In this document: positions 18,485 through 28,926 of the stretch, piece after piece
Layout: every line of letters starts with the position of its first letter
How positions within the stretch are numbered: the first letter of the stretch is position 1
From: Hydromonas sp.
GTDB taxonomy: Bacteria > Pseudomonadota > Gammaproteobacteria > Burkholderiales > Burkholderiaceae
Direction of reading: 5' to 3'
Assembly (NCBI GenBank): GCA_017495165.1
Contig: JAFEII010000020.1
Location: 1-64,000 of the forward strand
DNA: 64,000 bases
Notes under the pieces: model-generated
What the model saw: only the letters and a program-made list of their open reading frames with translations
What the model was told of the DNA's origin: nothing
Database searches by the model: none
Translations under genes and position numbers: made by a program

Positions 18485-19687
18485 ATGCTGACCAACAAAC
18501 ACATCCTACTCGGTATTACCGGCAGCATCGCTGCGTACAAAAGCGCAGAGCTTGCGCGTTTACTCATCAAGAAAGGCGCACGCGTCACGGTTGTCATGAC
18601 CCAAGGCGCAAAAGAATTTATCACGCCACTCACCTTTGCCACGCTCACAGGCAAACCCGTTGCCGACCAATTATGGCTCAACCGAGATGCCGCCAGCAGC
18701 AACATTGCCCACATCAACCTCACCCGTGAAGCCGATGCGCTGATTATTGCCCCTTGCACCGCCAACGTTGCAGCCAAAATCGCCCAAGGCATTGCCGATG
18801 ATTTACTCACCAACCTAGCCCTAGCCCGCGACCAGAAACGCTGCGCACTGGCCATCGCACCTGCCATGAACGTAGAAATGTGGCGCAATCGAGCCACCGT
18901 GCGCAACATGGCGCAATTGGCACAAGACGGCGTATCAATTTTTGGCCCAGCCTCGGGCGACCAAGCCTGCGGCGAATTTGGCGACGGGCGCATGCTTGAA
19001 CCACAAGACTGCCTCACGCTGATTGAAGCCTTAATGACCCCAAAAGTCCTGCAAGGCCAACACGTACTCATCACAGCAGGTCCAACCTTTGAAGCCATCG
19101 ACCCAGTGCGTGGCATCACCAACCGCTCCAGCGGCAAAATGGGTTACGCATTGGCAAAAGCCGCAGCCGCAGCGGGCGCTCACGTCACGTTAATCGCTGG
19201 GCCAACCGCATTGGCCAACCCCATCAACGTCCACACAATCAAAGTTGAATCTGCCGCGCAAATGCTCCAAGCCTGCTTACACCATGCGCAGCAAGCCAAC
19301 GTATTCATTGGCGTGGCAGCAGTTGCCGACTGGCGCGTGAGCGACATCGCCCCCCACAAAATCAAAAAACAACACGCGCAAGACGTGCCCACACTGCAAT
19401 TTGAACAAACTGCAGACATTTTGCACACCATCGCCCAACAAGAAAAACCACCGTACTGCGTGGGGTTTGCCGCAGAAACCGAAAATTTGCTTGAGTTTGC
19501 CCAAGCCAAACGACTCAAAAAAGGCATTCCACTGCTCATCGCCAATCACGGCCCAAGCACATTTGGCGCAGACGAAAACCAAGTCACGCTGATTGACGAC
19601 ACCGGCAGCCACGCACTGGCGCAGCAGCCCAAACACCAGCTCGCCGCCAGCCTCATTCAAGAAATTGCCAAGCGCCTGCCCGCATAA
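18485..19687 (+). CDS. coaBC: Bifunctional phosphopantothenoylcysteine decarboxylase / phosphopantothenate-cysteine ligase
   Basis: A 400-residue CoaBC that makes 4'-phosphopantetheine for coenzyme A. The N-terminal flavin decarboxylase part carries GSIAAYKSAEL, the substrate loop PAMNVEMWRN and the active-site cysteine in ACGEFGDGRM. The C-terminal ligase part starts near residue 190 with TAGPTFEAIDPVRGITNRSS and continues GKMGYALAKAA. The length equals that of the E. coli enzyme. It is followed 45 bases later by dut, an arrangement common in proteobacteria. Confidence 0.96.
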   Translation: MLTNKHILLGITGSIAAYKSAELARLLIKKGARVTVVMTQGAKEFITPLTFATLTGKPVADQLWLNRDAASSNIAHINLTREADALIIAPCTANVAAKIAQGIADDLLTNLALARDQKRCALAIAPAMNVEMWRNRATVRNMAQLAQDGVSIFGPASGDQACGEFGDGRMLEPQDCLTLIEALMTPKVLQGQHVLITAGPTFEAIDPVRGITNRSSGKMGYALAKAAAAAGAHVTLIAGPTALANPINVHTIKVESAAQMLQACLHHAQQANVFIGVAAVADWRVSDIAPHKIKKQHAQDVPTLQFEQTADILHTIAQQEKPPYCVGFAAETENLLEFAQAKRLKKGIPLLIANHGPSTFGADENQVTLIDDTGSHALAQQPKHQLAASLIQEIAKRLPA

Positions 19688-19732
19688 TTATTTTATTAAC
19701 CTTCAATCAATCAAAAACTCAGAAAGAGAACC

Positions 19733-20176
19733 ATGCAAATCGACATCCAAATCATCAACCCAATCATGCAAAACAAACTCCCCGCCTACGCCACCAGCGG
19801 CAGCGCTGGGCTTGACTTAAGCGCCGCCATCGACAGCGCCATCACGATTGAACCAGGTCAAACCGTTTTAATCCCAACCGGGCTGGCCATCCACCTTGAC
19901 AACGAAAAATTCGCCGCGCTCATCTTGCCCCGCAGCGGGCTTGGCCACAAACATGGCATTGTGTTGGGCAACTTGGTTGGCCTTATCGACTCGGATTATC
20001 AGGGCGAACTCATGGTCTCCACATGGAATCGCGGCCACACAGCATTCACCATCGAGCCACTTGATCGAATCGCGCAGCTCGTGATTGTGCCCGTGGTTCA
20101 AGCAACATTTAACCTCGTCAGCAGCTTTGACAAAACCGAACGCGGCGCAAGTGGCTTTGGCAGCACAGGGCTATAA
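19733..20176 (+). CDS. dut: dUTP diphosphatase
   Basis: A 147-residue trimeric dUTPase that hydrolyses dUTP to dUMP and keeps uracil out of DNA. The five family motifs are visible: [33 protein letters not shown], a region near [10 protein letters not shown], and the C-terminal [11 protein letters not shown]. Its context with coaBC upstream is the usual one. A strong terminator follows. Confidence 0.97.
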   Translation: MQIDIQIINPIMQNKLPAYATSGSAGLDLSAAIDSAITIEPGQTVLIPTGLAIHLDNEKFAALILPRSGLGHKHGIVLGNLVGLIDSDYQGELMVSTWNRGHTAFTIEPLDRIAQLVIVPVVQATFNLVSSFDKTERGASGFGSTGL

Positions 20177-20200
20177 ACGGCGTGCTAAAAACACGCAAAA

Positions 20201-20228
20201 AACACCGCGCCAAGCGCGGTGTTTTTTT
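20201..20228. terminator. Terminator after dut
   Basis: A 10-bp GC-rich stem (AACACCGCGC / GCGCGGTGTT), a CAA loop and a T7 run. An A-rich stretch on the left makes it usable by the convergent dsbB as well. Confidence 0.85.
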
Positions 20229-20248
20229 GCAATCCAACCCTTCTTGAT

Positions 20249-20758
20249 TCACCGCCTAAACGTGCGATAAACAAAACCGAGCATAAATACCAACAACAAA
20301 ATCAAAGACCAAAGTGGGATTGACAACCCAAAAATCAAAGGCAAAGCCTCGCCACACAAGCCTGTCGCCATAAACATATCAGGCCACAACGACGCGGTTG
20401 GCAGCTGATTGACAAACGCTTGGACTTTATCTCTACCACATTCAGCGGCATTTGGCTGCGCAATCACCCAATTGTGATACGCCGCGCTGCCAAGCCCAAC
20501 CAAGCCAAAAAACACCCCAAACAACTTGCCAAAAGCGCCCACATAGCCCCGCAACAAACCAAACAAAGCCGCCAAACCCAGCCCAATAAAGCCAAATCGC
20601 TGCAAAATACACAGCGGGCAAGGCGCCAAGTGATAGGCCTTTTGCATATAAAACGCAAAATAAACAGCAAACGCACAGCCAATTAAAATGAAAAAGCACA
20701 AAAGTCGATGCTTCGGGCGTGGCTGCCTAAACAAGCGGGAGGTAGATAAAGGTCTCAT
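20249..20758 (-). CDS. dsbB: Disulfide bond formation protein DsbB
   Basis: A 169-residue inner-membrane protein with four helices that reoxidises DsbA and passes electrons to quinone. The first redox pair is CPLC in LAPCPLCILQRFG. The second periplasmic loop contains the other cysteines, in AECGRDK and TGLCGEALP, matching the DsbB pattern. An arginine after CPLC (ILQRFG) fits the quinone-binding Arg48 of E. coli DsbB. It is convergent with dut. No dsbA gene is in the window. Confidence 0.93.
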   Translation of the reverse strand: MRPLSTSRLFRQPRPKHRLLCFFILIGCAFAVYFAFYMQKAYHLAPCPLCILQRFGFIGLGLAALFGLLRGYVGAFGKLFGVFFGLVGLGSAAYHNWVIAQPNAAECGRDKVQAFVNQLPTASLWPDMFMATGLCGEALPLIFGLSIPLWSLILLLVFMLGFVYRTFRR

Positions 20759-20849
20759 AAAAGCTCATTGCTGGTAGTAATACGTTATATTAGCACGTAT
20801 AAATGCAGAAACCTATAAAAAGGTAAAAATTATGTAATTACGTAAAAAC

Positions 20850-22292
20850 TTACATATTAAGCGTACGCTTATCCACTGCCAACGCCGCCTCACGCATCAC
20901 TTCTGACAAACTCGGGTGCGGATGACAAATGCGCGCAATGTCCTCAGCCGCCGCTTTAAACTCCATCGCCACCACCGCTTCAGCGATTAAGTCCGACGCG
21001 CCCACCCCAATAATATGCACGCCCAAAATCTCATCGGTTTGTGCATCCGCAATCATTTTTACAAAGCCGTCCGCCGCATCCATGCCCAACGCACGACCAT
21101 TGGCCATAAATGGAAATTGCCCCGTTTTAATCTCACGCCCCGCAGCTTTTAGTGCCTCTTCGGTTTGGCCAACCCACGCAATCTCGGGCGACGTGTAAAT
21201 CACCCACGGAATGCAGTTGTAATCAATGTGCGGCTTTTGCCCGACGATGCGCTCGGCAACTGCCACGCCTTCATCCTCAGCTTTGTGCGCCAACATTGGG
21301 CCAGGAATCACATCCCCAATCGCCCAAATACCCGCCACATTGGTCATGCAATCATGATTGACCTCAATAAAACCGCGCTCGGTGAGCTTGACACCCACCG
21401 CATCTAAATTAAGGCTTGCGGTATTGGGCGTGCGCCCAACCGACACAATCAATTTGTCACAAGACAAGGTTTGCGCCGCGCCGCTCGCGTCTTTGTACGC
21501 CACCGTCACGCCTTTTTTGTCTGATTTGACATCGCCAATCGACACGCCCAATTCAAATTTGAGCCCTTGCTTTTCAAACAGTTTTTTGGCTTCTTTGGCA
21601 ACCGCGCCATCGGCCGCGCCCAAAAACGCTGGCATGGCTTCGAGTACCGTCACTTGCGCGCCCAAACGGCGCCACACCGAACCCAGCTCCAACCCAATCA
21701 CGCCCGCGCCAATCACACCCAGTTTTTTGGGTACTTCAGTAAACGCCAACGCGCCTTCATTGTCAGCTATCGTCACGTTATCCACCGCAATATTGGGCAA
21801 ATGACGCGCTTGCGAACCCGTGGCAATAATCACGTTTTTGGCCGACACAATTTGCGTTGAACCATCTTTGGCGGTGATTTGCACTTGCGTCAAACCATCG
21901 GCTTGCCCAACAAACGCGCCAAAACCTTTGAGCAACGTGACTTTGTTTTTGCGGAACAAAAACTCAATCCCTTTGGTCATTTTGTCCACAATCCCATTTT
22001 TGCGCGCCTGCATCGCTGCCACATCAATGGTTGCAGGTGATTTCAGCTCAATCCCATGCCCAGCAAAATGCGAATTGGCATCTTCAAACATGTGCGACGA
22101 GGCCAACAACGCCTTAGACGGAATGCAACCCACATTCAAGCAAGTCCCACCCAAACGCGGCTCACCTTTGGGGTCAGCATACGCTTCACCCTCAATACAA
22201 GCGGTTGACAAACCCAGCTGCGCCGCACGAATTGCCGCAATATAACCGCCAGGGCCTGCGCCTATAACGACGACATCAAAATTTTGTGACAT
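20850..22292 (-). CDS. lpd: Dihydrolipoyl dehydrogenase (E3)
   Basis: A 480-residue flavoprotein that reoxidises lipoamide for the 2-oxoglutarate dehydrogenase complex. The N-terminal FAD motif is [20 protein letters not shown], and the redox-active disulfide lies in [13 protein letters not shown]. The NAD-binding motif is [13 protein letters not shown], and the C-terminal His-Glu pair is in HPHPSLSE. An AAGGA ribosome site precedes the ATG. It is the last member of the odhA-odhB-lpd group, but a lipoprotein gene and palindromic repeats separate it from odhB. Confidence 0.96.
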   Translation of the reverse strand: MSQNFDVVVIGAGPGGYIAAIRAAQLGLSTACIEGEAYADPKGEPRLGGTCLNVGCIPSKALLASSHMFEDANSHFAGHGIELKSPATIDVAAMQARKNGIVDKMTKGIEFLFRKNKVTLLKGFGAFVGQADGLTQVQITAKDGSTQIVSAKNVIIATGSQARHLPNIAVDNVTIADNEGALAFTEVPKKLGVIGAGVIGLELGSVWRRLGAQVTVLEAMPAFLGAADGAVAKEAKKLFEKQGLKFELGVSIGDVKSDKKGVTVAYKDASGAAQTLSCDKLIVSVGRTPNTASLNLDAVGVKLTERGFIEVNHDCMTNVAGIWAIGDVIPGPMLAHKAEDEGVAVAERIVGQKPHIDYNCIPWVIYTSPEIAWVGQTEEALKAAGREIKTGQFPFMANGRALGMDAADGFVKMIADAQTDEILGVHIIGVGASDLIAEAVVAMEFKAAAEDIARICHPHPSLSEVMREAALAVDKRTLNM

Positions 22293-22460
22293 ATTTTATT
22301 TCCTTTTAATTTTTGGTTAATTGTAGCCCGCCATGAGCGTAGCGAATCGCGGGGCATGTAATCCTGTGCTTCGCCTATGGCTCAGAGCAGGGCGTAATTT
22401 CCAGTTTTCAAAGCATACACGCGTACGATTGCGCAGTATCAAAACTTCATTGGGAAATGA

Positions 22461-22778
22461 TCAAGGATTACCCTTTGATTTCATGCAATCCCTCTTGATC
22501 TTATCAAGCTCCTTTTGGTTGTAAACTACTTCATATTCAGGCTCGCAGATAGTCTCGCTTGGCATACCGTACACGCTTGTTATTTGCCCATTCTGCTTGC
22601 TAGTGCCAATATTTGGCGTGCTTTTACAAATTGTACGCCCCGTAGCCACTTTCGTTGTTGAGACTGGAGTAAATCCCGTTTTAAGATTGCAAAAAACGTT
22701 TGCACCAAAGTGTGTTGAACAGCCATGTAAAAAAAATGAGCCGACTAAAAGCAAACTAACCGTAAAACTATGTTTCAT
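22461..22778 (-). CDS. Small hypothetical lipoprotein
   Basis: A 105-residue protein with a lipoprotein signal peptide: KHSFTVSLLLVGSFF followed by the lipobox LHGC (Cys20). The mature part is polar and has four further cysteines (NVFCNLK, GRTICKS, ETICEPEYE, RDCMKSK), which may form disulfides. I do not recognise the family. A good AAGGAAG ribosome site precedes the ATG. It sits between odhB and lpd and is flanked on both sides by repeat-like sequence (about 22325-22400 and 22820-23024), so it may be a later insertion. Confidence 0.65.
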   Translation of the reverse strand: MKHSFTVSLLLVGSFFLHGCSTHFGANVFCNLKTGFTPVSTTKVATGRTICKSTPNIGTSKQNGQITSVYGMPSETICEPEYEVVYNQKELDKIKRDCMKSKGNP

Positions 22779-22825
22779 AGAGCTTCCTTACTTTTCTATT
22801 TGTTAAATTCCACATTTAACCAACC

Positions 22826-23024
22826 CGTAAGGCGGGTCCGAGAAGCAATCAGCCGCATGTGTTCAAACAAACGAGCCGCTCTTGGCGCCATCGGTGGATT
22901 GCTGCGCGAATCCATCCTACGCACAAAAACACCGTCATGCCGTGCTTGACACGGCATCTCCTCAGCTGCGGAGATTGCGGGGGAGAAGCACTGTTTCGAG
23001 TACCGAAGGCAAGCCCGCAATGAC
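22826..23024. repeat. Two adjoining palindromic repeats downstream of odhB
   Basis: The segment 22826-22921 holds the inverted counterpart of the unit at 4049-4077 (GGTGGATTGCTGCGCGAATC). The segment 22933-23024 is an inverted copy, about 90 bases long, of 24334-24423 on the other side of odhB; both share GAGTACCGAAGGCAAGCCCG. No open reading frame of substance lies in this stretch. Confidence 0.8.
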
Positions 23025-23035
23025 AGCCGTTTTAT

Positions 23036-24304
23036 TTACACATCCAACAACAAACGCGCAGGGTCTTCGAGCGCGTCTTTCATCGCCACCAAGCCCAGTA
23101 CGGCTTCGCGGCCATCAATGATGCGGTGATCGTACGACATGGCCAAGTAGTTCATTGGGCGAATCACGATTTGACCGTTTTCAACCACGGCGCGGTCTTT
23201 GGTGGCGTGTACGCCCAAAATCGCGGATTGTGGCGGGTTGATGATGGGGGTGGACAACATGGAGCCAAACACACCGCCGTTGCTGATACTGAACGTGCCG
23301 CCCGTCATGTCTTCTAAGGTTAATTTGCCGTCGCGGGCTTTGGCGCCAAACTCGGCAATTTGCTTTTCAATATCGGCAAGGCTTAATTGGTCGGCGTTGC
23401 GAATCACAGGAACCACCAAGCCACGCGGGCTGCCCACGGCGATGCCAATGTCAAAGTAACCATGATAAATCACGTCATTGCCATCCACCGATGCGTTCAA
23501 CACGGGGTATTTTTTGAGTGCGGCAACTGCGGCTTTGACAAAAAAGCTCATAAAGCCGAGTTTAACGCCGTGCTCTTTTTCGAATTTGTCTTTGTATTTG
23601 TTGCGCATTTCCATGACGGGCGCCATGTTGACTTCGTTAAACGTGGTCAAAATCGCGTTGGTCGCTTGCGATTGCAATAAACGCTCAGCGATGCGTGAGC
23701 GCAAACGGCTCATTGGCACGCGTTGCTCAGGACGGTCTGCCAATACAGAGGCCACATTCACAGGGGCTTTGACCGTTGGCAATGCGCCTGTAATGGCGGT
23801 TGAAGGCAATGCGGATGCGGTGGTTGAGCCACTCACACTGCTGGCGTTGACGGCGTCGTTTTTGGTCACGCGGCCATCTTTGCCTGTGCCTGCGACATTG
23901 CTCAAACCGTTTTCTGCCATGATTTTAGCGGCGGCAGGGCTGGCGGCATTGTTGGTTGCAGCGCTTGAGGCGGCTGGCGCTGCTGGGGCTGCAACAGCGG
24001 CGGGCGCTGGCGCGGCAACGGCAGCAACAGCCACTGCGGCGGGCGCGCTTGCGCCTGCCACGGCAGCGGTGTCGATTTTGGCAATCAGTTGCCCGCTGGC
24101 AACCGTCGCGCCGTCGGCGGCGATGATTTCAACCAACACGCCTGCGGCGGGCGCTGGCAACTCTAAAACCACTTTGTCGGTTTCAACGTCAATCAGGTTT
24201 TCGTCGCGTGCGACAGATTCACCGATTTTTTTGTTCCATGTTAATAAGGTTGCTTCGGCAACGGACTCGGACAACTGGGGGACAACAACTTCAATAATGG
24301 CCAT
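23036..24304 (-). CDS. odhB: 2-oxoglutarate dehydrogenase E2 (dihydrolipoyl succinyltransferase)
   Basis: A 422-residue E2 subunit that transfers succinyl groups to CoA. The lipoyl domain spans residues 1-76 with Lys44 in the ETDKVVLEL motif. An Ala/Pro-rich linker (about 80-120) and the E3-binding domain ([13 protein letters not shown], about 125-155) follow. The catalytic domain ends with [12 protein letters not shown], which contains the active-site histidine. It follows odhA and precedes lpd. Unusually, roughly 90-bp inverted repeats lie immediately on both sides. Confidence 0.96.
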   Translation of the reverse strand: MAIIEVVVPQLSESVAEATLLTWNKKIGESVARDENLIDVETDKVVLELPAPAAGVLVEIIAADGATVASGQLIAKIDTAAVAGASAPAAVAVAAVAAPAPAAVAAPAAPAASSAATNNAASPAAAKIMAENGLSNVAGTGKDGRVTKNDAVNASSVSGSTTASALPSTAITGALPTVKAPVNVASVLADRPEQRVPMSRLRSRIAERLLQSQATNAILTTFNEVNMAPVMEMRNKYKDKFEKEHGVKLGFMSFFVKAAVAALKKYPVLNASVDGNDVIYHGYFDIGIAVGSPRGLVVPVIRNADQLSLADIEKQIAEFGAKARDGKLTLEDMTGGTFSISNGGVFGSMLSTPIINPPQSAILGVHATKDRAVVENGQIVIRPMNYLAMSYDHRIIDGREAVLGLVAMKDALEDPARLLLDV

Positions 24305-24333
24305 GATATTCTTTCAATTTTGCAGTTTGTGGG

Positions 24334-24423
24334 TGTCATTGCGGGCTTGCCTTCGGTACTCGAAGCAGTGCTTCTCCCCGCAATCTCAATGTATGAGAGC
24401 TGCCGCGTCAAGCGCGGCATGAC
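24334..24423. repeat. Palindromic repeat between odhA and odhB
   Basis: This is the inverted partner of 22933-23024. Reverse-complementing it gives the same order: a GTCATGCCG..CTTGAC arm, GAGATTGCGGG, GAGAAGCACTG and AAGGCAAGCCCGCAATGAC. One arm also matches the hairpin at position 1-23. Confidence 0.8.
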
Positions 24424-24431
24424 AAATTAAT

Positions 24432-27299
24432 TTACTTTTTTAAAAACGATTTGATTTTACCAAAAGCCGCCTGCATCATGACTTTTTGCTGTTCATAATG
24501 CGTGGCGTAGTAGCCAACTGCAGGCGAGGCTGAGGCTGGACGACCTGCGTATGCCAGTTTTTGACCATCGCTTAAGTTCTCAAATAAGTTGTGCTGAATT
24601 TGGAACCAAGGCCCTTGATTTTGTGGCTCATCTTGCACCCAAACGATTTCTTCTAGGTTCGGGTATTTTTTAAGCTCATCCGCAAAGGCTTTGTGCGGGA
24701 ATGGGTACATTTGCTCGATCCGAATCACTGGCACGTTTTGGTCTTTTTCTTCACGGCGGAATGCCAAAATATCGTAATACACTTTGCCGGAGCAGACCAA
24801 GGCGCGTTTGACTTTTGCATTGTCCACTTTGACCGTTGCATCGACTTCACCAATCACGGTTTGGAATGCACCTTTGACCAATTCGTCAAGGTTAGAAATC
24901 GCCTCTTTGTGACGCAACAATGATTTTGGCGTAAAAATAATCAACGGTTTGCGGAAATCTGCCACCATTTGACGGCGCAAAATGTGGAAAATCTGCGCAG
25001 GCGTGGTCGGTTGCACCACTTGCATATTGTGATCCGCACACAGTTGCAAATAACGCTCAATACGCGCCGATGAGTGCTCTGGGCCTTGGCCTTCGTAGCC
25101 GTGTGGCAACATGAGCGTCAAACCTGACGCACGTCCCCATTTGACTTCACCGCTTGAGATAAATTGGTCAATCACGACTTGTGCGCCATTGGCAAAGTCA
25201 CCAAACTGCGCTTCCCAAAGCACCAAGGTATTTGGCGCAGTGGTTGAGTAGCCGTATTCAAAGCCCAAAACCGCTTCTTCAGACAGCACCGAGTCAATCA
25301 CGGTGAAGCTCGCGTCATCTGATACGTGTTGCAAAGGAATATAAGTGCCTGCATCCCAACGTTCACGCGCTTGGTCATGCAAAACCGCATGACGGTGCAC
25401 AAACGTGCCGCGTCCAGAGTCTTGCCCCGTTAAGCGAATGTCATAGCCATTTGCCAATAACGATGCAAACGCCAAATGCTCGCCCATACCCCAGTCGAGC
25501 GGCTGGTCACCATTTGCCATGGCGCGGCGGTTTTTCATGAGGTTTTCTACCAATGAGTGCATTTTGAAGGTATCAGGCACGGTGGTGATTTTTTCGCCCA
25601 AGCGCTTGATTTCAGTCAAAGGCAAAGAGGTGTTGGTTGCATCTGCCCATTTTTTGTGCAAATACATGCCCCAGCTGCTGGCGTTTGAAAACTGGTGTTT
25701 GTGGTTGGTCAACACAGATGTGTGCAAGTGGCGACCTTCATCCATCGCGGCGCGGTAGTCGTCCACCATTTTGTCGCCCTCACCCGCCGCAATCACGCCT
25801 TGCGTGGTCAAGCGTTCCACATACATGGCGCGCGTGCCAGGGTGTTTGGCAATTGATTTGTACATCAACGGCTGGGTAAGCGCAGGCGTGTCTTGCTCGT
25901 TGTGTCCCAATTTACGGAAACACACGATGTCAATCACCACATCTTTTTTGAACGCTTTGCGATAATCAAGCGCAAGTTGCGTTGCCCAAACCACCGCTTC
26001 TGGGTCGTCGCCATTGGCGTGCAACACCGGGGCTTCAATCATTTTTGACACATCCGTGCAATAGGTCGTAGACCCTTTATCGCGTGGGTCAGAAGTGGTA
26101 AAGCCGATTTGATTGTTGATCACAATGTGAATCGTGCCGTGCGTGCCATAGCCGCGTGTTTGCGCGAGGTTCAACGTTTCCATCACCACGCCTTGGCCTG
26201 CAAATGCGGCGTCGCCGTGGATTTGCACAGGCAACACGCAATCGCCCAACGTGTCGCCACGTCGGTCTTGGCGCGCACGTGCCGAGCCTTCAACCACTGG
26301 ATTAACGATTTCCAAATGCGATGGATTAAACGCCAATGTCAAATGCACAGGGCCGCCCGGTGTTGAGACGTCGCTTGAGAAGCCTTGGTGGTATTTCACG
26401 TCACCCGCAGGCAAATCATCGCCGTGTTTGCCTTCAAACTCAGCAAACAAATCAGAGGGGTTTTTACCCAATGTATTGACCAACACATTCAAACGCCCAC
26501 GATGCGCCATACCAATCACGACTTCTTGCACGCCTTGCGCGCCCGCGTGTTGAATCAGCTCATCCATCGAGGCGATAAATGATTCGCCGCCTTCAAGTGA
26601 GAAACGCTTTTGCCCCACGTAACGCGTGTGCAAATAACGCTCCAAGCCTTCGGCTTCGGTCAATTGTAATAAGATATTTTTTTTCTTAGCGCCGTCGTAT
26701 TGCGGCGTTGAGCGCGCAGACTCAAGGCGCTCTTGCCACCAGCGCTTCTCGGCGGGATCAGACAAGTACATAAACTCTGCACCCAACGTACCGCAATAAG
26801 TGGCGCGCAAGGCTTGCAAAATATCGCGCAAGCTCATATTTTCGGCACCAAAATAGGTGTTAGACGCGCTGTATTGTTCGTCCAAATCGGCTTCGGTCAA
26901 GCCATAAAACGCAGGGTCTAATTCAGGAATCAGCGGGCGTTCTTGGCGCTTGAGTGGATCAACTTGTGCCCAGCGCGCCCCCAAAAATCGGTACGCAGCA
27001 ATCAGCGACTGCACGCTGACTTGCTTTTTGGCTTGACCCAAATTGTTGTTGGCAGCTTGCGCTGTAAGGAATTTGTTTTGTTTGGCGCGTTGGGCGAAAG
27101 ACTCGACCACGGGCGCGTGCGCCACATCGCGTAAATCCGCCGCGCCATTACTGGCTGGCACGTTTTGCATGTTGTCAAAGTATTGACGCCATTGTTCGGA
27201 CACCAAGGCTGGATTGCTTAAATACTGCTCGTACAAATCTTCTACGTACGGCGCATTGCCGCCAAATAGATAAGAATTTTCTAAAAAGGCCTTCATCAT
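24432..27299 (-). CDS. odhA: 2-oxoglutarate dehydrogenase E1
   Basis: A 955-residue thiamine-diphosphate E1 that decarboxylates 2-oxoglutarate and succinylates the lipoyl group of OdhB. The start MMKAFLENSYLFGGNAPYVEDLYEQYL matches the usual N terminus of the family, and a GGA-rich site lies upstream; 33 extra in-frame codons further upstream are not conserved-looking. ThDP-domain motifs include IGMAHRGRLNVL, HGDAAFAGQGVV and GYEGQGPEHSSARIERYLQL. It heads odhA-odhB-lpd, with gltA-sdhE lying upstream on the same strand. Confidence 0.96.
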   Translation of the reverse strand: MMKAFLENSYLFGGNAPYVEDLYEQYLSNPALVSEQWRQYFDNMQNVPASNGAADLRDVAHAPVVESFAQRAKQNKFLTAQAANNNLGQAKKQVSVQSLIAAYRFLGARWAQVDPLKRQERPLIPELDPAFYGLTEADLDEQYSASNTYFGAENMSLRDILQALRATYCGTLGAEFMYLSDPAEKRWWQERLESARSTPQYDGAKKKNILLQLTEAEGLERYLHTRYVGQKRFSLEGGESFIASMDELIQHAGAQGVQEVVIGMAHRGRLNVLVNTLGKNPSDLFAEFEGKHGDDLPAGDVKYHQGFSSDVSTPGGPVHLTLAFNPSHLEIVNPVVEGSARARQDRRGDTLGDCVLPVQIHGDAAFAGQGVVMETLNLAQTRGYGTHGTIHIVINNQIGFTTSDPRDKGSTTYCTDVSKMIEAPVLHANGDDPEAVVWATQLALDYRKAFKKDVVIDIVCFRKLGHNEQDTPALTQPLMYKSIAKHPGTRAMYVERLTTQGVIAAGEGDKMVDDYRAAMDEGRHLHTSVLTNHKHQFSNASSWGMYLHKKWADATNTSLPLTEIKRLGEKITTVPDTFKMHSLVENLMKNRRAMANGDQPLDWGMGEHLAFASLLANGYDIRLTGQDSGRGTFVHRHAVLHDQARERWDAGTYIPLQHVSDDASFTVIDSVLSEEAVLGFEYGYSTTAPNTLVLWEAQFGDFANGAQVVIDQFISSGEVKWGRASGLTLMLPHGYEGQGPEHSSARIERYLQLCADHNMQVVQPTTPAQIFHILRRQMVADFRKPLIIFTPKSLLRHKEAISNLDELVKGAFQTVIGEVDATVKVDNAKVKRALVCSGKVYYDILAFRREEKDQNVPVIRIEQMYPFPHKAFADELKKYPNLEEIVWVQDEPQNQGPWFQIQHNLFENLSDGQKLAYAGRPASASPAVGYYATHYEQQKVMMQAAFGKIKSFLKK

Positions 27300-27547
27300 G
27301 ATGGGCTTTTCCTTTCGTGCGCTTCGCACATGGGGATTAGGGAGAACACTCCCATTAACATTGCGGCCACGCCGCGCAATCAATAGCCAATGTGTCACTG
27401 TCTAAACACATCGGGTGAGTGGCTAAAACTCGGGTAAAACGTTACTACTAGACCAATCAGCTGTCTAAAAATTCAGCGTCTCGCATTTTATCAACTTTTA
27501 ATCTTTTGTGTAAAAAACTGCAAGCAACCTGAACAACTCGGTGAAAA

Positions 27548-27585
27548 TGCAAAAAACCCCGGTCATAAACTGGGTTTTTTTTGCC
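27548..27585. terminator. Terminator between gltA and odhA
   Basis: An A-rich stretch, a CCC/GGG stem (AAAACCCCGG...CTGGGTTTTT) and a T8 run on the plus strand, with a T-rich end on the minus strand where gltA stops 13 bases before. The remaining 250 bases up to odhA carry no gene and should hold the odhA promoter. Confidence 0.55.
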
Positions 27586-27597
27586 ACAAATCGCAGA

Positions 27598-28902
27598 TTA
27601 ACGCGATGCGAGGTCTGGCACATCACGCATGGGCGAACCCACAAACAACTGACGCGGACGGCCAATTTTTTGCTCAGGGTCCTCAATCATTTCATTCCAC
27701 TGCGCAATCCAGCCAACGGTACGCGCCAGCGCAAAAATCCCCGTAAACAAATCCGTTGGAATACCCAGCGCGCGTTGCACAATGCCTGAATAAAAATCAA
27801 CATTTGGATACAATTTGCGGCTGATGAAGTATTCATCAGTCAACGCAATGCGTTCTAGTTCCATTGCCAGCTTGAACAATGGGTCTTCTTCCAAGCCCAA
27901 TTCGCCCAAAACTTCATGGCAGGTTTCACGCATCAATGTGGCGCGTGGGTCGTGATTTTTGTACACACGATGCCCAAAGCCCATCAAACGCACGCCTGAG
28001 TTTTTGTCTTTGACTTTTTCGATAAACGCCGCCACGTTGTCAACGTGACCGATTTCCTCAAGCATGTTTAACGCCGCTTCATTTGCGCCACCATGCGCAG
28101 GGCCCCACAAACAAGCCACGCCCGCAGCAACCGCCGCAAACGGGTTTGTGCCAGACGAGCCAGCCAAACGCACGGTTGAGGTGGACGCATTTTGCTCGTG
28201 ATCTGCGTGCAAAATAAAAATACGATCCAATGCACGTTCTAAAACAGGGTTCACCACATACTCTTCAGCAGGCACAGCAAACATCATGCGCAAGAAGTTA
28301 CCCGTGTACGACAAGTCGTTTTTGGGGTACATAAATGGCTGGCCAATCGAGTATTTATAAGCCATTGCCACCAAAGTGGGCAATTTTGCAATCAAGCGAA
28401 TCGCAGAAATCTCACGGCTTTTGGCATCGGTGATGTCGGTAGAGTCATGATAAAACGCGCTCATCGCACTCACCGCTGCGGTCAACACCGCCATTGGGTG
28501 CGCATCGCGGCGAAAACTGCGGAAAAACTGCCCCATTTGCTCGTGCACCATGGTGTGGCGCAAAATTTTACCGTGGACAAACTCTTCTTTTTGCGCGGCA
28601 TTGGGCAACTCGCCATTCATCAGCAAATAAGCGACTTCCAAAAAGTCACATTTTTCCGCCAATTGCTCAATCGGATAACCACGGTATAACAATTCGCCTT
28701 TATCGCCGTCAATGTAGGTAATCGTTGAGGTACACGCAGCGGTTGACATAAAACCAGGGTCAAATGTAAATTTGCCCGTTTGCGCGTACAGCTTGCGAAT
28801 ATCAATCACATCTGGGCCAATTGAGCCCTCATAAATTGGCAATTCAATGGATGGCGAACCATCCGAAAAGCTCAACGTTGCGTTTTTAGTACTCGTACTC
28901 AT
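27598..28902 (-). CDS. gltA: Citrate synthase
   Basis: A 434-residue type II (hexameric, Gram-negative) citrate synthase that condenses oxaloacetate and acetyl-CoA. Catalytic residues fall in [33 protein letters not shown] and [14 protein letters not shown]. An N-terminal beta domain typical of type II enzymes precedes them. An AAGGAG site precedes the ATG, and sdhE lies 24 bases upstream, so the two are co-transcribed. Confidence 0.97.
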   Translation of the reverse strand: MSTSTKNATLSFSDGSPSIELPIYEGSIGPDVIDIRKLYAQTGKFTFDPGFMSTAACTSTITYIDGDKGELLYRGYPIEQLAEKCDFLEVAYLLMNGELPNAAQKEEFVHGKILRHTMVHEQMGQFFRSFRRDAHPMAVLTAAVSAMSAFYHDSTDITDAKSREISAIRLIAKLPTLVAMAYKYSIGQPFMYPKNDLSYTGNFLRMMFAVPAEEYVVNPVLERALDRIFILHADHEQNASTSTVRLAGSSGTNPFAAVAAGVACLWGPAHGGANEAALNMLEEIGHVDNVAAFIEKVKDKNSGVRLMGFGHRVYKNHDPRATLMRETCHEVLGELGLEEDPLFKLAMELERIALTDEYFISRKLYPNVDFYSGIVQRALGIPTDLFTGIFALARTVGWIAQWNEMIEDPEQKIGRPRQLFVGSPMRDVPDLASR

Positions 28903-28926
28903 ACAAACTCCTTAAGGTAAATTAAT

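Noticed and set aside
23478..24422. A 314-codon frame opposite odhB
   Set aside because: It is the antisense of the Ala/Pro-rich linker and lipoyl domain; the alanine run is a composition effect.
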